From the NCBI GenBank assembly GCA_023421635.1, contig JAEZSU010000309.1, forward strand, positions 1-9,794: a stretch of 9,794 bases of DNA, read 5' to 3'. The notes below the pieces were generated by a model. It saw only the letters and a list, made by a program, of their open reading frames with translations, searched no databases and had not been told where the DNA came from. Position numbers and translations under genes: made by a program. Positions 1-5,883 of the stretch are shown here, piece after piece. Position 1 is the first letter of the stretch; each line of letters begins with the position of its first letter. Origin of the DNA: Actinomycetes bacterium. GTDB lineage: Bacteria; Actinomycetota; Actinomycetes; Actinomycetales; Microbacteriaceae.

Positions 1-1
1 G

Positions 2-751
2 CCGGCCGTCGTGCCGCCGCCGCCCGTGGCCGACGCCGCCGTCGACCTGGGGGTCTCGCCCCTGACCCGCCGTCAGGCGCGGGAGCAGGAGCGCATCCGC
101 ACCGCATCCGTGCCGGTCATCTCGCCCGACATGCCCGCCGCCGACGCGTTCACCCCGCCGGCTCGGGACGACGCCGCGCACCACGACGTGCCCGTGAGCA
201 CCGCCGAGGCAGCGCTCGAAGGCATCGCGGAGGAGCAGGAGGAGACGCCGGCGACGGTGTCCGACAAGCTCGGGTCGCAGCTGCTCGAGGGCGACGCCGA
301 ACCGGTGGAGCTGCCGCCGTCGTTCGATCAGCTGCTGGTGCGCGAGAGCACGTCGACGGGCGCGATCTCGACGCCCAACGCGCTCATCCTCTCGCAGACG
401 CCGAGTTCACCCCTGGTGGGCCCGGTCACCGCGACCGGTGAGGTCATCATCACCGGCACGTTCGATCTTCCCGAAGGGCTCGGTTCCCGTGGGCACGCCC
501 CCGGAACCACGGACGGCCGCGAGGCCGACGCCGTGCTCCTCGACGGCGAGCTGCCCCCGGCATCCTCGCCCACGCCGATCGCCGCGAGCGCGGCGGTCAG
601 CACCATCAAGGCCGCGGACGAGATCATCCGTCCGCCGGCACCGGAGAAGGGGAGCCGGCTCATGCTGGCCCTCGCCATCACCGCCGGCGCGCTGGCGCTG
701 GCCCTCATCGGCGTCCTCATCGTCGCCGTGACGACAGGAGTCTTTTCGTGA
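2..751 (+). CDS. Unrecognised single-pass membrane protein, 5' end outside the window
   Basis: The reading frame is open to the left edge. The first GTG (position 11) has no ribosome binding site before it, so the true start probably lies upstream and this is a partial gene. Numbering from that GTG gives 246 residues. Residues 1-210 are low-complexity, rich in Pro, Ala, Asp and Glu, and look disordered. A basic stretch at 16-32 (SPLTRRQAREQERIR) is of a kind I have seen in membrane proteins of Microbacteriaceae. One hydrophobic helix at about 215-240 is followed by only six residues, so the protein should be tail-anchored, with the long region probably cytoplasmic. Its TGA overlaps the GTG of rsfS by two bases, which implies translational coupling. 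I do not recognise a family and assign no function. That it is a real gene is supported by the overlap, the conserved-looking motif and the clean terminal membrane segment. Confidence 0.8.
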   Translation, partial: PAVVPPPPVADAAVDLGVSPLTRRQAREQERIRTASVPVISPDMPAADAFTPPARDDAAHHDVPVSTAEAALEGIAEEQEETPATVSDKLGSQLLEGDAEPVELPPSFDQLLVRESTSTGAISTPNALILSQTPSSPLVGPVTATGEVIITGTFDLPEGLGSRGHAPGTTDGREADAVLLDGELPPASSPTPIAASAAVSTIKAADEIIRPPAPEKGSRLMLALAITAGALALALIGVLIVAVTTGVFS

Positions 752-1128
752 GTGTGACCGAGAACGTGCTCGAGGCGCTGCAAGTGGCAGCGCGAGCGGC
801 GGATGCGAAGGGCGGCGAGGATCTCGTCGCCCTCGACGTGTCGGAGCCGTTGCCCCTCGTGGACGTGTTCCTGCTGGTGACGGGGCGCAACGAGCGCAAC
901 GTCGCCGCCATCGCTGACGAGATCGAGGACCAGCTCCTCCAGATCGGTGTCAAGCGCATCCGCCGTGAGGGTCGTGCCGAGTCCCGCTGGGTGCTCATGG
1001 ACTTCGGCGACATCGTGGTGCACGTGTTCCACGAGGAGGAGCGGACCTACTACGGCCTCGAGCGGCTGTGGAAGGACTGCCCGGTCGTTCCCCTGGAGCT
1101 GCCCGCCCACGCCGCCGAGACGGAGTGA
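748..1128 (+). CDS. rsfS: Ribosome silencing factor RsfS (YbeB/Iojap/DUF143 family)
   Basis: RsfS binds ribosomal protein uL14 on the 50S subunit, blocks joining with 30S, and lowers translation when nutrients are short. The 126-residue length is normal for the family. Typical features are visible: the N-terminal helix with ALQVAARAADAKGGEDLVALDV (roughly residues 10-31), the DVFLLVTGRNERNVAAIADEI core (39-59), and the family signature WVLMDFGDIVVHVFHEE from residue 81, followed by YYGLERLW (101-108). The GTG start at 748 is chosen because GGAG at 737-740 sits seven bases upstream; the next in-frame GTG at 754 fits that site less well. The gene overlaps the upstream membrane-protein gene by two bases (GTGA), so the two are probably translated together. 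It is followed by an 83-base gap and tRNA-Ala. Nothing is missing from the domain. Identification is secure. Confidence 0.96.
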   Translation: MSVTENVLEALQVAARAADAKGGEDLVALDVSEPLPLVDVFLLVTGRNERNVAAIADEIEDQLLQIGVKRIRREGRAESRWVLMDFGDIVVHVFHEEERTYYGLERLWKDCPVVPLELPAHAAETE

Positions 1129-1151
1129 CGGCACGCCCGGGCCGCACCCGA

Positions 1152-1182
1152 TTGGGTCCACCGCTCGGGGATGTTGTAAGCT
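1152..1182 (+). promoter_or_regulatory. Possible promoter of tRNA-Ala
   Basis: TTGGGT at 1152-1157 and TAAGCT at 1177-1182 are separated by 19 bases. This would start transcription near 1189, about 23 bases before the mature tRNA. The -10 keeps only the TA...T positions and the spacer is long, so this is a tentative reading. The region between rsfS and the tRNA is locally more AT-rich, as promoter DNA would be. Confidence 0.3.
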
Positions 1183-1191
1183 CTAAGGGTT

Positions 1192-1205
1192 GCCCCGCAC
1201 GGGGC
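1192..1205 (+). other. Small hairpin in the tRNA-Ala 5' leader
   Basis: GCCCC (1192-1196) and GGGGC (1201-1205) form a perfect five-pair stem with a GCAC loop, ending six bases before the first base of the mature tRNA. It lies in the part RNase P would remove and could help keep the leader from misfolding with the G/C-rich acceptor stem. It is too short to call a terminator and has no T tract. Confidence 0.4.
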
Positions 1206-1211
1206 GGCTGA

Positions 1212-1287
1212 GGGCCTGTGGCGCAGCTGGTAGCGCACCTGCATGGCATGCAGGGGGTCAGGGGTTCGAGTCCCCTCAGGTCCACCA
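1212..1287 (+). tRNA. tRNA-Ala (anticodon GGC), CCA encoded
   Basis: A full 76-base cloverleaf can be folded. The acceptor stem is GGGCCTG (1212-1218) with CAGGTCC (1277-1283), including the G3:U70 wobble pair that marks alanine tRNAs. The D arm uses GCGC/GCGC around AGCTGGTA. The anticodon stem is CCTGC (1238-1242) with GCAGG (1250-1254), and the loop ATGGCAT (1243-1249) places GGC at 1245-1247. The T arm is AGGGG/CCCCT with loop TTCGAGT. The discriminator A is at 1284 and CCA at 1285-1287. It reads GCC and GCU codons; GCC is very common in these genes. It lies alone between rsfS and a strong hairpin terminator. Confidence 0.98.
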
Positions 1288-1291
1288 ACAA

Positions 1292-1323
1292 GAGAAAGCC
1301 TCCGCATCGCGGGGGCTTTTCTC
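1292..1323 (+). terminator. Intrinsic terminator of tRNA-Ala
   Basis: GAGAAAGCCTCCGC (1292-1305) pairs with GCGGGGGCTTTTCTC (1309-1323) around a three-base ATC loop. There is one G-T pair (1301/1313) and a bulged T at 1317. The stem has a GC-rich top and an A/T base with TTTT at 1317-1320, and starts four bases after the tRNA CCA. No T tail follows the stem, a form common in actinobacteria. The bases from 1324 to 1398 hold nothing I recognise. Confidence 0.8.
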
Positions 1324-1398
1324 GTTCGGCGATGCGGCGCGGCATCGACCGATCGCGGCCCTGGGCGGAGGCCGCCACCAGCCCGGCGGCCCACGCGC

Positions 1399-2661
1399 TC
1401 ATTCACCCAGGCGTGCCATCTCCTCGCCCATGGCATGCGTGAACGCGTCGCCCGGCACGTTCGTGGCGTCGAAGTGGATGCCGCAGCAGAGCTGGCCGTC
1501 GTAGGACACTGCCGCGACGCCGAGCCGGACATTCCCGGCGAGCACCGCCACCGGCCAGATCGCGGTGACCGGTGCTCCGGCGAGACGGCGGGCCGTTGTT
1601 GGGCCGGGGACGTTGGTGACGAACCCGGCGACGAGGTGCTGTCGCCGGGCGACACGGTCCATGATGCGCGCACCGATGGGGCCCCGCATGAACTCCAGGG
1701 TCCCCTGCGCTCGTGCCCGCGCCTTCTCTTCGCGGGTCTGGGTCGAGATCAGCCGCAGGCGCTCATCGGGGTCGGGTTCGCCGGTCGGCAGCTGCACCAG
1801 CATGACACCCACGTGGTTGCCCGCGGTTCCGCGTCGCCGCAACGCCACCGGCACCGACACGGGCAGCCGGGCGGGAGTCGGCTCCCCGGCGGCGCTCAGC
1901 GCGGCGCGAAGGCCGGCCGCGACCCCTGCCAGGAGCGCATCGTTCACCGTGGCGCCACGCGGCCGCACCCGGCGCTCGAGGGTCCGCAGGTCGGTGCGCA
2001 GGAACGCGACCCCGCGGTTCGGCTCCCGCGCGCCGAGCAGCATGGTGGGGGCGACGGCTCCTGTCTGCAGTGTCCCGCGGATCCGCTGCAGACGCACGGC
2101 GAGCTGACGGAGGGTGTGTCGCAGGTCGCGATGCGTGGGCGCCGTCGGCTCGGAGCCCACGCCGTCGCCCGGGTCTTCCACTCGACCGTCCGAATCGAAG
2201 AGCCGCTGCACGATCGCGACGGCCGCCATCCCGTCGGCCAGGGCGTGATGAACCCGCAGCACCACCCCGGGCCCCGACGCCGTCGCTCCTGGCACCACGA
2301 GGATCTCCCAGAGCGGCCGATCCAGCTCGAGCGGCTGGATCATGAGCGCGGCGCACGTCCGCTGCAGACCCGCGAGACCATCCACGGGAGCCACGAGGCG
2401 GATGTGGTGCTCGAGGTCGGGTGCGGTGCTCACCCAGGAATGCCGACCTCCACGCCGCGTCACCGAACGGCAGAGCGCCGGCAGCGCCGCGACCCGTTCG
2501 CGAAGGCTCCCGCGGAGCCCGGCCATGTCCGGCGTGCCGTCGGCGGCGACGAACCCACCCGGCGCAAGCAGGCCGGCGACGAGGAACACGTTGACCTGAT
2601 CGACATGATCAAGCACGAGGTTGGCCTCATCGACCGCGGCGAGCCGCGCCATCGGATGCAT
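1399..2661 (-). CDS. WS/DGAT-family acyltransferase (wax ester synthase / diacylglycerol acyltransferase)
   Basis: Members transfer an acyl group from acyl-CoA to a fatty alcohol or diacylglycerol, making wax esters or triacylglycerol at the membrane or lipid-body surface. With the start used here the protein is 420 residues, slightly short of the usual 440-480. The catalytic HHxxxDG motif is intact as HHALADG (138-144), preceded by the PLW box (117-119). In the C-terminal WS_DGAT domain I see TVNDALLAG (238-246), GNHVG (281-285) and TNVPGP (349-354). Three starts are possible: 2739 (446 residues), 2661 and 2652. The N-terminal MARLAAVDEANLVLD matches where family members begin, so the extra 26 residues of the longest form are doubtful; GGTGA lies 11 bases before the 2652 ATG. 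It follows the epoxide hydrolase on the same strand, with a 165-base gap to the 2661 start, and may share its transcript. The real substrate cannot be read from sequence; mycobacterial members vary widely in activity. Confidence 0.9.
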   Translation of the reverse strand: MHPMARLAAVDEANLVLDHVDQVNVFLVAGLLAPGGFVAADGTPDMAGLRGSLRERVAALPALCRSVTRRGGRHSWVSTAPDLEHHIRLVAPVDGLAGLQRTCAALMIQPLELDRPLWEILVVPGATASGPGVVLRVHHALADGMAAVAIVQRLFDSDGRVEDPGDGVGSEPTAPTHRDLRHTLRQLAVRLQRIRGTLQTGAVAPTMLLGAREPNRGVAFLRTDLRTLERRVRPRGATVNDALLAGVAAGLRAALSAAGEPTPARLPVSVPVALRRRGTAGNHVGVMLVQLPTGEPDPDERLRLISTQTREEKARARAQGTLEFMRGPIGARIMDRVARRQHLVAGFVTNVPGPTTARRLAGAPVTAIWPVAVLAGNVRLGVAAVSYDGQLCCGIHFDATNVPGDAFTHAMGEEMARLGE

Positions 2662-2826
2662 GGTCACCACGGTAGCCGCCGGTCCCGCGAGTGGGACGGT
2701 GTCGCCGCGTACCGACCGCACAGCGCCTCGTCGCGGCATGCCACGGATCGCGGGACGGGCCAGTATCCGCTGGGGAGAGGATGCAGCGTGGGTGACCGTC
2801 GTCCCGGTCGACCCCGCCGACTGGGC

Positions 2827-3708
2827 TCACGCCGCGGCGGCGTCGACCGTGCGGAGGAACGGCAGCATCGCGTCGGCCAGGCGGTCGGGCGCCTCCATGG
2901 CCACGTAGTGCCCCACCGCGTCGAGCTGGACCGCGGTGACCGGGCCGGTCGTGACCTGCTGGACCGTCTGTGCGGTGAACGGTCCGCCGAACCCGCCGAC
3001 CGCGAGCGTCGGCACGGTGAGCGGGGCGGATGCCGCGAGTGCGCGGAGCTCCTCGCCCTCGGCGAGCATCGAGCGGTACAGCCCCGCCGCCCCGCGCCAC
3101 CCGTCGGGGCGACCATAGGTGCGGGCGAACTCATCCACATCCGCGGGGGTGATCGCTCCGGTGACCGCGGTCATGGCGGGGAACGCCCACTCCCCGAGCA
3201 GCTCGCGCTCGCGACCGGTGAACAGCAGCTCCGGGATCCCAGGCGCCGCCAGCGCGCCGATGTGCCACGATCCGCCGTGCGTGACGTCCGCCAGGCCCTC
3301 CAAGCCGAATCCCGCGAGGCCCATCTCGATCGCCGTCAGGCTGAGGACGTCGTCGGGATGTGTTGCGGCGAGCCGGAAGACCGTGCCGCCGGCGATGTCC
3401 TGTGCCGAGACGTGGACGGGGCCGAGTCCGAGGTGTGCGATGAGCCCGTGCAGATCCTCTGCGGCGGTGGTGCTGTCATACGCGGTCGTCGCCGGTGCCG
3501 AGTCCCCGAACCCGCGGAGATCGACCGCGAACACGCGGTGCTGCGGTGCGAGCAGGGGGATCAGCCGGCGGAACGCCCACCAGGTCTCGGGGAACCCGTG
3601 GATGAGGAGGAGAGGAGAGCCGGCGGCGCCGGCGGAGACGTAGTGGAGCGTGGTGCCGTTGACCTCCGCGACGTGGTGGTCGACGGCGGGGGCGTCTGCG
3701 AGGGGCAT
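2827..3708 (-). CDS. Cif-type alpha/beta-hydrolase, probable epoxide hydrolase
   Basis: This is a 293-residue alpha/beta-hydrolase. HGFPETWW (37-44) gives the oxyanion-hole HGxP motif and DLRGFGDS (63-70) the next strand. The nucleophile elbow reads AQDIAGG, so the nucleophile is Asp104 rather than Ser, as in epoxide hydrolases and haloacid dehalogenases. From known Cif of Pseudomonas aeruginosa (D129, E153, H177, Y239, H297), the counterparts here are D104, E128 (AIEMG), H149 (SWHIG), Y211 (GLYRSM) and H267 (VGHYV). The D-E spacing of 24 and the H-Y spacing of 62 equal those in Cif. It should therefore open an epoxide ring through a covalent ester. There is no clear signal peptide, so it is probably cytoplasmic, unlike secreted Cif. 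The ATG at 3708 has GAAAGG (3717-3722) eight bases upstream. It is divergent from marR and upstream of the WS/DGAT gene. Substrate unknown; a dehalogenase is the main alternative. Confidence 0.9.
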   Translation of the reverse strand: MPLADAPAVDHHVAEVNGTTLHYVSAGAAGSPLLLIHGFPETWWAFRRLIPLLAPQHRVFAVDLRGFGDSAPATTAYDSTTAAEDLHGLIAHLGLGPVHVSAQDIAGGTVFRLAATHPDDVLSLTAIEMGLAGFGLEGLADVTHGGSWHIGALAAPGIPELLFTGRERELLGEWAFPAMTAVTGAITPADVDEFARTYGRPDGWRGAAGLYRSMLAEGEELRALAASAPLTVPTLAVGGFGGPFTAQTVQQVTTGPVTAVQLDAVGHYVAMEAPDRLADAMLPFLRTVDAAAA

Positions 3709-3716
3709 GATGGTGA

Positions 3717-3722
3717 CCTTTC
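3717..3722 (-). promoter_or_regulatory. Ribosome binding site of the epoxide hydrolase gene
   Basis: Read on the minus strand, GAAAGG ends eight bases before the ATG at 3708. It is the only Shine-Dalgarno-like sequence near that start and supports it over later in-frame starts. Confidence 0.6.
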
Positions 3723-3725
3723 AGA

Positions 3726-3754
3726 TAGACAACAAGGTTGTCCGAGTGTAGAAC
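3726..3754 (+). promoter_or_regulatory. Predicted marR promoter
   Basis: TAGACA (3726-3731) and TAGAAC (3749-3754) are separated by exactly 17 bases and resemble sigma-70 type -35 and -10 boxes. Transcription would begin near 3761, inside the second operator, leaving a leader of about 40 bases before the marR ATG. The -35 overlaps the first operator. The -10 shares two bases with the -10 of the opposite promoter. Confidence 0.5.
3728..3742. promoter_or_regulatory. MarR operator 1, perfect inverted repeat
   Basis: GACAAC-AAG-GTTGTC is a perfect 6-3-6 inverted repeat centred at 3735, of the size bound by MarR dimers. It overlaps the -35 box of the predicted marR promoter and the expected start point of the hydrolase transcript. 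The flanking ATA on its left is also found in operator 2. Confidence 0.7.
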
Positions 3755-3773
3755 CAGTCAACCAGGTTGTCTA
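3745..3773 (-). promoter_or_regulatory. Predicted promoter of the hydrolase (and acyltransferase) transcript
   Basis: On the minus strand, TAGACA (3768-3773) and TACACT (3745-3750) are separated by exactly 17 bases. The -35 differs from TTGACA at one position and the -10 keeps the TA...T positions, making this the best promoter match in the window. Its -35 and spacer are covered by operator 2 and its start point (about 3738) by operator 1, so bound MarR should block it. Confidence 0.6.
3757..3771. promoter_or_regulatory. MarR operator 2, inverted repeat with one mismatch
   Basis: GTCAAC-CAG-GTTGTC is centred at 3764. Read on the minus strand with its flank it is ATAGACAACCTGGTTGAC, against ATAGACAACAAGGTTGTC for operator 1, so the two share ATAGACAACnnGGTTGnC. 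The two sites are inverted relative to each other and lie 29 bases apart centre to centre. Confidence 0.65.
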
Positions 3774-3801
3774 TTCCCCCCGGTGCCGATACCGTGTGGG
3801 G

Positions 3802-4251
3802 ATGGAGCGATCCCGCGGTGCCCACCTGGCCACGCTGCTGCTGACCGGATTCGAGGCGATGGTCGCAGACGTTGTGGCCGACCTCGCAGCCCGGGGACAC
3901 CCCGGGGTCACCGCCACCCACGAGTTCGCCCTCCGCGCGATCGGTGAGGGTGCGCAGAGTGCCTCCGAGCTCGGCCGGCGTCTCGGGGTGACGAAGCAAG
4001 CCGCAGCCAAGACCATCTCGTCACTCGAGGAGCTCGGCTATGTGGAACGTCGCACCGACCCGGGCGACGCTCGACGGAAGCCCCTCACCGTCACCGACCG
4101 TGGGCGTGAGATGGTGACCGTCGGTGCACGGGCCTTCGACCGGCTCCGTGACGCGCTCGAGGCTGAGGTCGGCGCCGACCGGCTCGCCGTGACGGAGTCG
4201 GTGCTCGAACGTCTCGCCGCCTCCCGTGAGTCCCTGCGCGTCGAGCGCTGA
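3802..4251 (+). CDS. MarR-family transcriptional regulator
   Basis: This is a 149-residue winged-helix regulator of usual MarR length. The core at about 53-103 has SASELGRRLGVTKQAAAKTISSL (recognition helix around VTKQAAAKTI, 63-72), then ELGYVERRTDPGDARRKPLTVT. The DxRxK wing (D89, R91, K93) is typical of MarR proteins. Flanking helices (8-30 and 107-147) would form the dimer and ligand pocket. The ATG at 3802 is used because the protein then begins at the normal place; an in-frame GTG at 3796 would add two residues, and neither has a convincing ribosome binding site. It is divergent from the epoxide hydrolase gene, with two operators between them, so it probably represses that gene and itself until a small molecule, perhaps an epoxide or phenolic compound, binds. 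Its stop lies 12 bases from the stop of the convergent symporter gene. The inducer cannot be read from sequence. Confidence 0.93.
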   Translation: MERSRGAHLATLLLTGFEAMVADVVADLAARGHPGVTATHEFALRAIGEGAQSASELGRRLGVTKQAAAKTISSLEELGYVERRTDPGDARRKPLTVTDRGREMVTVGARAFDRLRDALEAEVGADRLAVTESVLERLAASRESLRVER

Positions 4252-4263
4252 CGCCGCCGACCC

Positions 4264-5763
4264 TCAGTGGCCGCGGTGCAGGTGGTCGCGGTGCTTCCGT
4301 GCCTGGCGCTCCTTCACTGGGAGATCCAGCGGTCCCGTGACCGTCGCAGCATCCTCCCAGCACTCGACGCCGTCGATGTCCGGCATCCGATCGCGGGTGA
4401 ACACCGGGTCGCGCCCCTCGCGACGCTGCTGCGTGTAGTCCTTCAGCAGCCGTATCGCGATGCCGGAGAGCAGGGCGATGGCGATGAGGTTCGTGAGCGC
4501 CATGAGCCCCATCACGCCGTCGGCCAGGTTCCACACCAGGTCGGCGCCGACCACGGACCCGCCCAGCACGGCCGCCACGACCAGCGTCCGGTACGCGATG
4601 AGCAGGCCCCGGTTCGTGGAGATGAACTCCAGATTCGACTCGCCGTAGTAGTAGTTGCCGAGGATCGAGGAGAAGGCGAGCAGGAACACGATGATGGCCA
4701 GGGCGAAGTTCGCCCACGTGCCGAGGGTGCTCACGAGCGCCCCCTGCGTGAGGTCGATTCCGCGCTCCGCGCTCGCGAGATCGGGGACCGAGACCAGGAT
4801 GATGAATGCCGTGATCGAGCACACCAGCCAGGTGTCGAAGTAGACGCCGAGGGTCTGCACGAGGCCCTGCTTCACCGGATGCGTCACCGCCGCGCTCGCA
4901 CCCGCGTTCGGCGCCGACCCGAGCCCGGCCTCGTTCGAGAACATGCCCCGCTTCACGCCGGTGAGCACGATGTAACCGAAGGCTGCGCCGACGACCTCGT
5001 TGAACCCCCACGCGGAGGTGAAGATCTCGACGAAGACCGGTCCGATGCGGTCGGCGTGCAGCAGCACCACCAGGAGTCCCAGGATCAGGTACCCCACCGC
5101 CATGATCGGTACCAGGAACTGGGTCACCGACGCGATGCGCCGTACGCCGCCGAACACGACGAGGCCGATCAGCACGGCGACAACGACGCCGACGAGCCAG
5201 GGCAGCCATGGCAGGTCGCCGCCGACGCCGGCGCTGACGGTTGCCGCGATCGTGTTGGCCTGGAGGGAGCTGAACGCGAAGGGGAAGCAGACGATGAGGA
5301 TGACTGCGAACCAGATCCCCAGCCACCGGGCCTTCAGACCGTGCTGGATGTAGTACGCGGGCCCGCCCCGGAAGCTGTCGCGGTCGCGCACCTTGAACAG
5401 CTGTGCGAGCGAGGTCTCGATGAAGCTGGACGCGCCCCCGATGAACGCCATCGCCCACATCCAGAACACCGCCCCCGGCCCGCCGACGGCGATCGCGGTG
5501 CCGACGCCGGCGATGTTGCCGACGCCCACCCGCGAGGCGGCTGAGATGGTGAACGCCTGGAAGGCCGACACCGACTGCGGTTCACCCGACTCCGTCCGCG
5601 GGGTCTTGTCGGTCAGCGTCCGGAACATCTCGGGGATGAGCCGGAACTGCACCACCCCGGACCGCACCGTGAAGTACAGGCCCAGCAGCACCACCACCGG
5701 CACGATGATCCACGTCCACAGATGATCGCCCCACGTGAGCAGCCACTCGTTGACAGCATCCAT
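4264..5763 (-). CDS. AGCS-family sodium:alanine/glycine symporter
   Basis: AGCS transporters import alanine or glycine with sodium across the cytoplasmic membrane. The 499-residue protein has about eleven hydrophobic segments. Family hallmarks are present: SAASRVGVGNIAGVGTA (74-90), the signature GGPGAVFWMWAMAFIGG (94-110), GGPAYYIQ (133-140), RGMFSNEAGLGSAPNAGAS (272-290) and FSSILGNYYYGES (364-376). The ATG at 5763 is chosen because the N-terminus then begins with the amphipathic stretch and first helix normal for the family. An upstream ATG at 5811 would add 16 residues that look unlike it, and neither start has a strong ribosome binding site. The last eleven residues carry four histidines (H491, H494, H496, H499) among basic residues, a tail whose role, if any, is unknown. 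The gene converges on marR, 12 bases apart, and is divergent from the HxlR gene, whose AT-rich operator lies in their shared gap. The substrate is inferred from the family. Confidence 0.95.
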   Translation of the reverse strand: MDAVNEWLLTWGDHLWTWIIVPVVVLLGLYFTVRSGVVQFRLIPEMFRTLTDKTPRTESGEPQSVSAFQAFTISAASRVGVGNIAGVGTAIAVGGPGAVFWMWAMAFIGGASSFIETSLAQLFKVRDRDSFRGGPAYYIQHGLKARWLGIWFAVILIVCFPFAFSSLQANTIAATVSAGVGGDLPWLPWLVGVVVAVLIGLVVFGGVRRIASVTQFLVPIMAVGYLILGLLVVLLHADRIGPVFVEIFTSAWGFNEVVGAAFGYIVLTGVKRGMFSNEAGLGSAPNAGASAAVTHPVKQGLVQTLGVYFDTWLVCSITAFIILVSVPDLASAERGIDLTQGALVSTLGTWANFALAIIVFLLAFSSILGNYYYGESNLEFISTNRGLLIAYRTLVVAAVLGGSVVGADLVWNLADGVMGLMALTNLIAIALLSGIAIRLLKDYTQQRREGRDPVFTRDRMPDIDGVECWEDAATVTGPLDLPVKERQARKHRDHLHRGH

Positions 5764-5841
5764 GCCGTGAGTATGGCCCACCCCCGAGCGGGTGACGAGG
5801 CCGCTTGCCATTCCGCGCTGTGCATGGAAGTCGCTTCCGAT

Positions 5842-5867
5842 GCTGACTATAGAAATATAGAGTCAGC
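5842..5867. promoter_or_regulatory. AT-rich palindrome, probable HxlR operator
   Basis: Two nested inverted repeats stand out in very GC-rich surroundings: an outer pair GCTGACT (5842-5848) / AGTCAGC (5861-5867) and an inner pair CTATA (5847-5851) / TATAG (5856-5860), with centres one base apart. HxlR-type regulators are known to bind imperfect palindromes of about this size. The site lies 17 bases before the HxlR ATG and also contains minus-strand -10-like words (TATATT at 5854-5859, TATAGT at 5846-5851) that could serve the symporter gene, though I find no matching -35. Confidence 0.65.
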
Positions 5868-5868
5868 C

Positions 5869-5877
5869 TGCTATGGT
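5869..5877 (+). promoter_or_regulatory. Possible extended -10 of a leaderless HxlR transcript
   Basis: TGCTATGGT at 5869-5877 reads as an extended -10 (TG, one base, TATGGT). Its distance to the ATG at 5884 would put the first transcribed base on or next to the A of the start codon. No Shine-Dalgarno sequence precedes that ATG. Both points fit a leaderless mRNA, which is common in actinobacteria. Confidence 0.4.
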
Positions 5878-5883
5878 CGGCGC

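Noticed and set aside
328..1161. A minus-strand open frame of 277 codons opposite rsfS and the preceding gene
   Set aside because: It covers a certain rsfS gene on the other strand and the translation has no domain; it is a composition shadow.
1212..1398. tRNA-Ala as a phage or island attachment site
   Set aside because: No integrase gene, no direct repeat of the tRNA 3' end elsewhere in the window, and no shift in base composition beyond it; the following genes look native.
1243..4251. A plus-strand open frame of about 1000 codons spanning the tRNA to the end of marR
   Set aside because: It runs antisense to the WS/DGAT and epoxide hydrolase genes, both with intact catalytic motifs, and its translation is Arg/Gly/His-rich without recognisable domains. 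Only its last 149 codons, marR, are real. Long antisense frames are normal at this GC content.
4271..4291. CCGCG / CGCGG inverted repeat near the end of the symporter gene as a bidirectional terminator
   Set aside because: The arms are only five bases, lie within coding sequence for the His-rich tail, and have no T tract on either strand.
4267..5544. A plus-strand open frame of about 425 codons opposite the AGCS symporter gene
   Set aside because: The translation is a highly charged His/Arg/Glu/Asp-rich sequence with no domain, lying exactly opposite a clear membrane transporter gene, and it has no ribosome binding site.
5764..5811. The upstream ATG for the symporter at 5811
   Set aside because: The added 16 residues do not resemble AGCS N-termini, and the ATG at 5763 begins at the usual family position. 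Neither start has a good ribosome binding site, so this is a preference rather than proof.
5722..5883. An N-terminal extension of the HxlR protein by 54 residues
   Set aside because: The extra stretch overlaps the symporter start, the palindrome and the likely promoter, has no family resemblance, and would move the HxlR domain away from its usual N-terminal place.
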